Source: Adiantum capillus-veneris
Lineage: Eukaryota; Streptophyta; Polypodiopsida; Polypodiales; Pteridaceae
Assembly: GCA_014529385.2 (NCBI GenBank)
Contig: CM043959.1
Span: 8,773,526 to 8,819,692, forward strand
DNA length: 46,167 bases
Direction of reading: 5' to 3'
Within the stretch, counting starts at the first letter, position 1; every line of letters starts with the position of its first letter. The position numbers and the translations under genes were made by a program. Positions 42,908 through 46,167 of this stretch are shown one piece after another. The notes below the pieces were generated by a model, which was not told the origin of the DNA, ran no database searches, and saw only the letters and a list, made by a program, of their open reading frames with translations.

Positions 42908-45900
42908 GTGCTAACTAGGTCAAATGATTATGGCATCGAAATTAAGGGAGACGAAGGAACCAGTGGACTGACCCAGGAGGAAAAGGGAAAGACAAAAGTG
43001 CTAAGTGTAGTCACCTTGGAGAAGGCATCAAAGCTAGAGGATACATTAGTGATGCCTATTGGGAAGAGGACCATAGAGGATAAGGAAGGAAGAAGTGCCC
43101 CAGGTCCTAGTAAGAAGAAAGGAAAGAGCCATGAAGGCGAGGATGTCAAGGCCAAGAGGAAAAGGAGAGCTCGTCGAAAGTTTCATGTATCAGATTTTCC
43201 ACTAGGGGATGGGCAATTAAGCTATGACTTGAGGGAGGATCTGACGAGCAGGAAGGAAGATGTTACTTTTGGGCAGCTTATAGAGATGGTGCCTAAGCTA
43301 AAGCGACAGTGGAAGAGGATGGTTAACCCAATGGAGAAAGAGCCAGAGAGAGGTTCAGTGAAGGTGTTGGCAATGGACGAGCTACCAGACATTTGTCCAA
43401 TAGTAGATGTGTGGCATAAAAGGAAAAATTTGGGACAAGGTTATGTGGATGGCGGAGCCCAAATATGCATCATAACACACTCATGCGTTGAGAAGATGGG
43501 TCTCACAGTGGCTGGGGTGTCAGGTTTTCGGATCAGATTGGCAAGCCATCAAAAAGTAAAATGCTTGGGTGTTGTAAAGAGCTTAGAAGTGGAGGCATAT
43601 GATGCAAAGGAAGTGGTTGATTTTCATGTGATGCCAGCAGGGTTGGGAGCATATCCTATTATACTGGGCAGACCATGGTTACGTGCAGTGGGAGCCGTTC
43701 AAGATTGGCGACATGGTACGATTAGCCTCTATGGAAAGACAGGTACCAAGAAGCTTTATAATATGGACACAAGAAAACGATTAGAGGAGTTTTATGAAGA
43801 TGAGGATGAGTCTAGTGATGAAGACTCTTCCACGGTGACAGATGAGGATAGTGATAGCACTACCAGCAGTGATGAGGATAGTGATAGCACTACTAGCAGT
43901 GATGAGGATGCTGATGTTGCATTTCTTTTGATGGACAAAGAAATTCAGGAGATTGGTTTAGTTGCATTTGCGAATCAGGTTGAAGATGAAAGTGAAGGGC
44001 CTTATGAAGTGATTGAAGGGCTGATGCAAACCAAAGTTGAGTTGTCAAAGAATCAGGAATTAATGACGCAAATGATTAGTGGAGACCTCTCAGCTATGGA
44101 GAAGGATATATTTTTGCATATGCTGGCTAGTTTTCCTGATTTGTTCATTACTTCATATGAAGATATCAGAGGGTTCAAGGGTGAAGAGATGCATATAGAG
44201 ATGAAAGAAGGTGCTAAGCCAGTGCGTCAAAGGCTAAGAAGGATGGGTCAAGAGCAAATGGAAGCCTTGCGGGTAGAGGTGGACAAGTTATTGAAGGCAG
44301 GGTTCATAGTTCCAGTGGAGACCACAGAATGGGTGAGTCCAGTAGTAGTCAGTCCAAAGAAGGATGGGAAGTGGAGAATTTTTGTAGATTTTAAACCCTT
44401 AAATGCAGCCACTAAGAAGAACCCATATCCTCTTCCGTTCATTGATCAGATCTTGGATTCAGTGGCAGGTTATGAGAGGTACAGTGTGTGTGATGGTTTT
44501 TCAGGCTATTTTCAATTGAAGATTGCTCTTAAAGACCGCACAAAGACAACTTTCATTACGCCATGGGGCTGCTATTGCTACACAATATTGCCATTTGGGT
44601 TGTCAAATGGACCTTCCTTCTATCAAGAGAGAGAAAATTGGGTGCTGGAACCATTCATTGGTAGTTGTGTTAAGGCTTTTATGGATGACTTCTGTGTTTA
44701 TAGCAGTAGGGCTGAACACCATGAGAAGCTGCAGATGGTATTGGCTCGATATGATGAATATGGAGGACAACTAAATCCAAAGAAATGTCATCTAGCACAG
44801 CCAAGGGTGAAGCTATTGGGCCATATGGTGTCAGAAAATGGCATTGAGGCTGATCCAGATAAGGTGAAGTCTATTATTCTTCTTCCATCACCTATGAGTA
44901 CGAAGCAATTGGCAACCTTTATACACAAAGTGAAGTACATGGCACGGTTTATTCCATTGTCTTCGCAGCTTCTGTATCCATTACAGCAAGTGGCAAAGCA
45001 TGATCCATTGCAATGGGATGACAAGTGTGAAGAAGTGTTTCAAGAGGTGAAAGAGGTGTTAGGGGGGTTGTCAGCCATGCAGGCTCCTGATTGGGAGAAA
45101 GTTTTTTATGTAAATCCATCAGTAGGGGATGATGCCATTGGAGCCATGCTATTGCAAAAGGGGAAGGGCAGCCATTATATGAGGCCAGTGTATTGTGCAA
45201 GCCGAGTGAAGTTGGTAGCGGAGAGAAAGTTATCGGAAGTAGAGCTAGTGATGGCCAGTGTAATATTTGCTTGTCGACGATTTCGTCATTACTTGCTACC
45301 ACGGCCTTTTGTTTTCTTGACGAGTTATGCCTTTTTGCCACAGTTAATTAATGGTATTAACATGTCAAATGTGGTGAAGAAATGGGTAATTGAGCTGCAA
45401 GAGTTTGAGTTCTCTTTTCTAGTGGAAGATAGTACAAGGGCTACCCTAGCTGATTTGTTGACCTACAAGGAGAATCCCCTTATTGTTAAGGAAGAGGTGG
45501 TGAGAAAGGTAGTTGAAGAAGTGCCACAGATCAGCAATGCACATGTGTTGTTCTTTGATGGTTCATACAGAAAGAGCCATGATGCAGCTTCAGGGGGTAT
45601 AGCACTTTATGATCCAGAGGGGAAGCTAGTATGCAAGAGAGGGTTCAAATTGGATGCGCATAGTAACAATGAGGCTGAATATGCTACATTGGAAGCCGGA
45701 TTACACATTTGTTTGAAGCACGGGGTTCAAAGGTTGAGCATAAAAGGTGATGCCTTGTTAGTGGTGAAGCAAGTGCTGGGTGTGTGGAAGAGCAAGAACA
45801 CCTCATTGAAGGAAATGTGCTTCAGAATTAAAGGCCTGTTAAAAAAGTTTGAAGCATGGAGTATCAGTCACATTGAACGTGCTCTAAATGGAGAGGCACA

Positions 45901-46167
45901 TGAAGCAGCTCAAGGAATGATTGGGGAGCTATTTGTGTTAAGGACCACTTTACCTCTTTATCATGGCCGGGAAAGTTTGGCTCAAGAAGAGGAGTTTTTG
46001 CTAACACGAATCATTCCAAAGGAGATTCAGAAGTCTAAGAAGTATGGCTTTGTGCGTAGAGCATACAGGTACAAATTGATTGGTGATGACTTATACATGA
46101 AAGGGGATGATCTCGTGTTGAGACGTGTACCTTGGCGGGAGGAGCTTTACAGAGTGTTGGAAGATTT
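42908..46167 (+). CDS. pol of Tat-like gypsy element (partial, runs off window)
   Basis: 1,086 open codons in the gag frame. After a charged linker (KKKGKSHEGEDVKAKRKRR) comes an aspartic protease: YVDGGAQICII (Asp at 43,448-43,450; the usual Ser/Thr after Asp is Gly) and PIILGRPWLRAVGA (~43,655). An acidic tract follows, then RT: VSPKKDGKWRIFVDFKPLN, LPFGLSNG and FMDDF (44,678-44,692, the YxDD box). The first RNase H (about 45,085-45,370) has Asn where its first Asp belongs (VNPSVGDDAIGAML), a likely inactive state. A second RNase H (about 45,540-45,915) has FFDGS, NEAEY and KGDALLVV, keeping three acidic residues, but the last site reads NGEAHEAA with His for Asp (45,899-45,901). The integrase start (GDDLYMKGDDLVLRR) is cut by the edge. 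Confidence 0.92.
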   Translation, partial: MLTRSNDYGIEIKGDEGTSGLTQEEKGKTKVLSVVTLEKASKLEDTLVMPIGKRTIEDKEGRSAPGPSKKKGKSHEGEDVKAKRKRRARRKFHVSDFPLGDGQLSYDLREDLTSRKEDVTFGQLIEMVPKLKRQWKRMVNPMEKEPERGSVKVLAMDELPDICPIVDVWHKRKNLGQGYVDGGAQICIITHSCVEKMGLTVAGVSGFRIRLASHQKVKCLGVVKSLEVEAYDAKEVVDFHVMPAGLGAYPIILGRPWLRAVGAVQDWRHGTISLYGKTGTKKLYNMDTRKRLEEFYEDEDESSDEDSSTVTDEDSDSTTSSDEDSDSTTSSDEDADVAFLLMDKEIQEIGLVAFANQVEDESEGPYEVIEGLMQTKVELSKNQELMTQMISGDLSAMEKDIFLHMLASFPDLFITSYEDIRGFKGEEMHIEMKEGAKPVRQRLRRMGQEQMEALRVEVDKLLKAGFIVPVETTEWVSPVVVSPKKDGKWRIFVDFKPLNAATKKNPYPLPFIDQILDSVAGYERYSVCDGFSGYFQLKIALKDRTKTTFITPWGCYCYTILPFGLSNGPSFYQERENWVLEPFIGSCVKAFMDDFCVYSSRAEHHEKLQMVLARYDEYGGQLNPKKCHLAQPRVKLLGHMVSENGIEADPDKVKSIILLPSPMSTKQLATFIHKVKYMARFIPLSSQLLYPLQQVAKHDPLQWDDKCEEVFQEVKEVLGGLSAMQAPDWEKVFYVNPSVGDDAIGAMLLQKGKGSHYMRPVYCASRVKLVAERKLSEVELVMASVIFACRRFRHYLLPRPFVFLTSYAFLPQLINGINMSNVVKKWVIELQEFEFSFLVEDSTRATLADLLTYKENPLIVKEEVVRKVVEEVPQISNAHVLFFDGSYRKSHDAASGGIALYDPEGKLVCKRGFKLDAHSNNEAEYATLEAGLHICLKHGVQRLSIKGDALLVVKQVLGVWKSKNTSLKEMCFRIKGLLKKFEAWSISHIERALNGEAHEAAQGMIGELFVLRTTLPLYHGRESLAQEEEFLLTRIIPKEIQKSKKYGFVRRAYRYKLIGDDLYMKGDDLVLRRVPWREELYRVLED
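43841..43915 (+). repeat. 30-bp in-frame repeat encoding an acidic Ser/Thr tract
   Basis: DEDSDSTTSS is encoded twice (43,841 and 43,871) and a third time partly from 43,901. It lies between protease and RT and keeps the frame. Likely replication slippage in a linker; related Glu/Asp/Ser codons precede it from ~43,800. Confidence 0.85.

Larger units (their letters stand above)
41954..46167 (+). mobile_element. well preserved Ty3/gypsy element with second RNase H (right-truncated by window)
   Basis: Gag and pol lie in a single frame from 41,954 to the window edge, 1,404 codons, with one internal stop (TAG at 42,905-42,907) and no frameshift. The order gag, protease, RT, RNase H, second RNase H, integrase start places it in the Tat-like branch of Ty3/gypsy, which carries an extra RNase H. 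The 5' LTR is probably within 39.5-41.9 kb; integrase and the 3' LTR lie beyond the window. Compared with the other elements here it is young or under recent selection. Confidence 0.9.

Noticed and set aside
44523-44774. 83-codon + frame inside pol
   Set aside because: Out of frame with the clear RT; the RT frame carries all the motifs.
44949-45341. 130-codon minus-strand frame
   Set aside because: Antisense shadow of the RT/RNase H region of pol.

Overview
The window looks like repeat-rich nuclear DNA of a large-genome land plant. It holds no intact host gene, rRNA, tRNA or CRISPR that I can support. The evidence is layered LTR retrotransposon debris (Ty1/copia and Ty3/gypsy), a decayed Helitron, dispersed repeats with tRNA-like heads, long CT/GA/AT/GT microsatellites, and several dead pentatricopeptide-repeat (PPR) fragments of the plant organelle RNA-editing type. 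Abundant PPR debris and the flavour of the gag and Helitron proteins make me lean towards a fern or other seed-free vascular plant. That is inference only.

Layout. 0-2.4 kb: no gene, a CT microsatellite and decayed repeats. 2,463-4,467: a structurally complete, non-coding LTR element with matching 5-bp target duplications, an initiator-Met primer-binding site, and an interior made of two tandem-repeat arrays. 4.7-6.2 kb: the end of a Ty3/gypsy pol plus its 3' LTR. 6.2-11 kb: AT-rich non-coding DNA with a recurring palindrome and a perfect hairpin. 11-16 kb: a SINE-like tRNA head, a broken copia gag (+), an LTR-like end, and a broken copia integrase (-). 16.07-16.95 kb: a tandem array with a ~151-bp period. 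17.3-20.65 kb (-): a degenerate but recognisable Helitron with HUH motif, paired tyrosines and PIF1-type helicase. 21.3-34.2 kb: a mosaic of two dispersed repeat families, three PPR pseudogene patches, a 626-bp duplication, an LTR/primer-site junction and unrecognised reading frames. 34.2-39.5 kb (-): a gypsy-type LTR with a pol end on one side and a decayed gag-protease on the other, and a 504-codon frame joining a DUF4283-like segment to gypsy RNase H and integrase. 41.95-46.17 kb (+): the best preserved element, a Ty3/gypsy gag-pol with a second RNase H, running off the right edge.

The observations most worth following are: one in-frame amber codon between gag and a 1,086-codon open pol frame; the non-coding LTR element with repeat-array interior; the chimeric DUF4283-like/RNase H/integrase frame; the shared-LTR arrangement at 36.6-37.25 kb; the tRNA-like dispersed repeat; and the 151-bp satellite beside the Helitron. 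No host pathway is encoded here. The genes that work together do so within transposons: gag, protease, RT, RNase H and integrase for the LTR elements, and Rep plus helicase for the Helitron.
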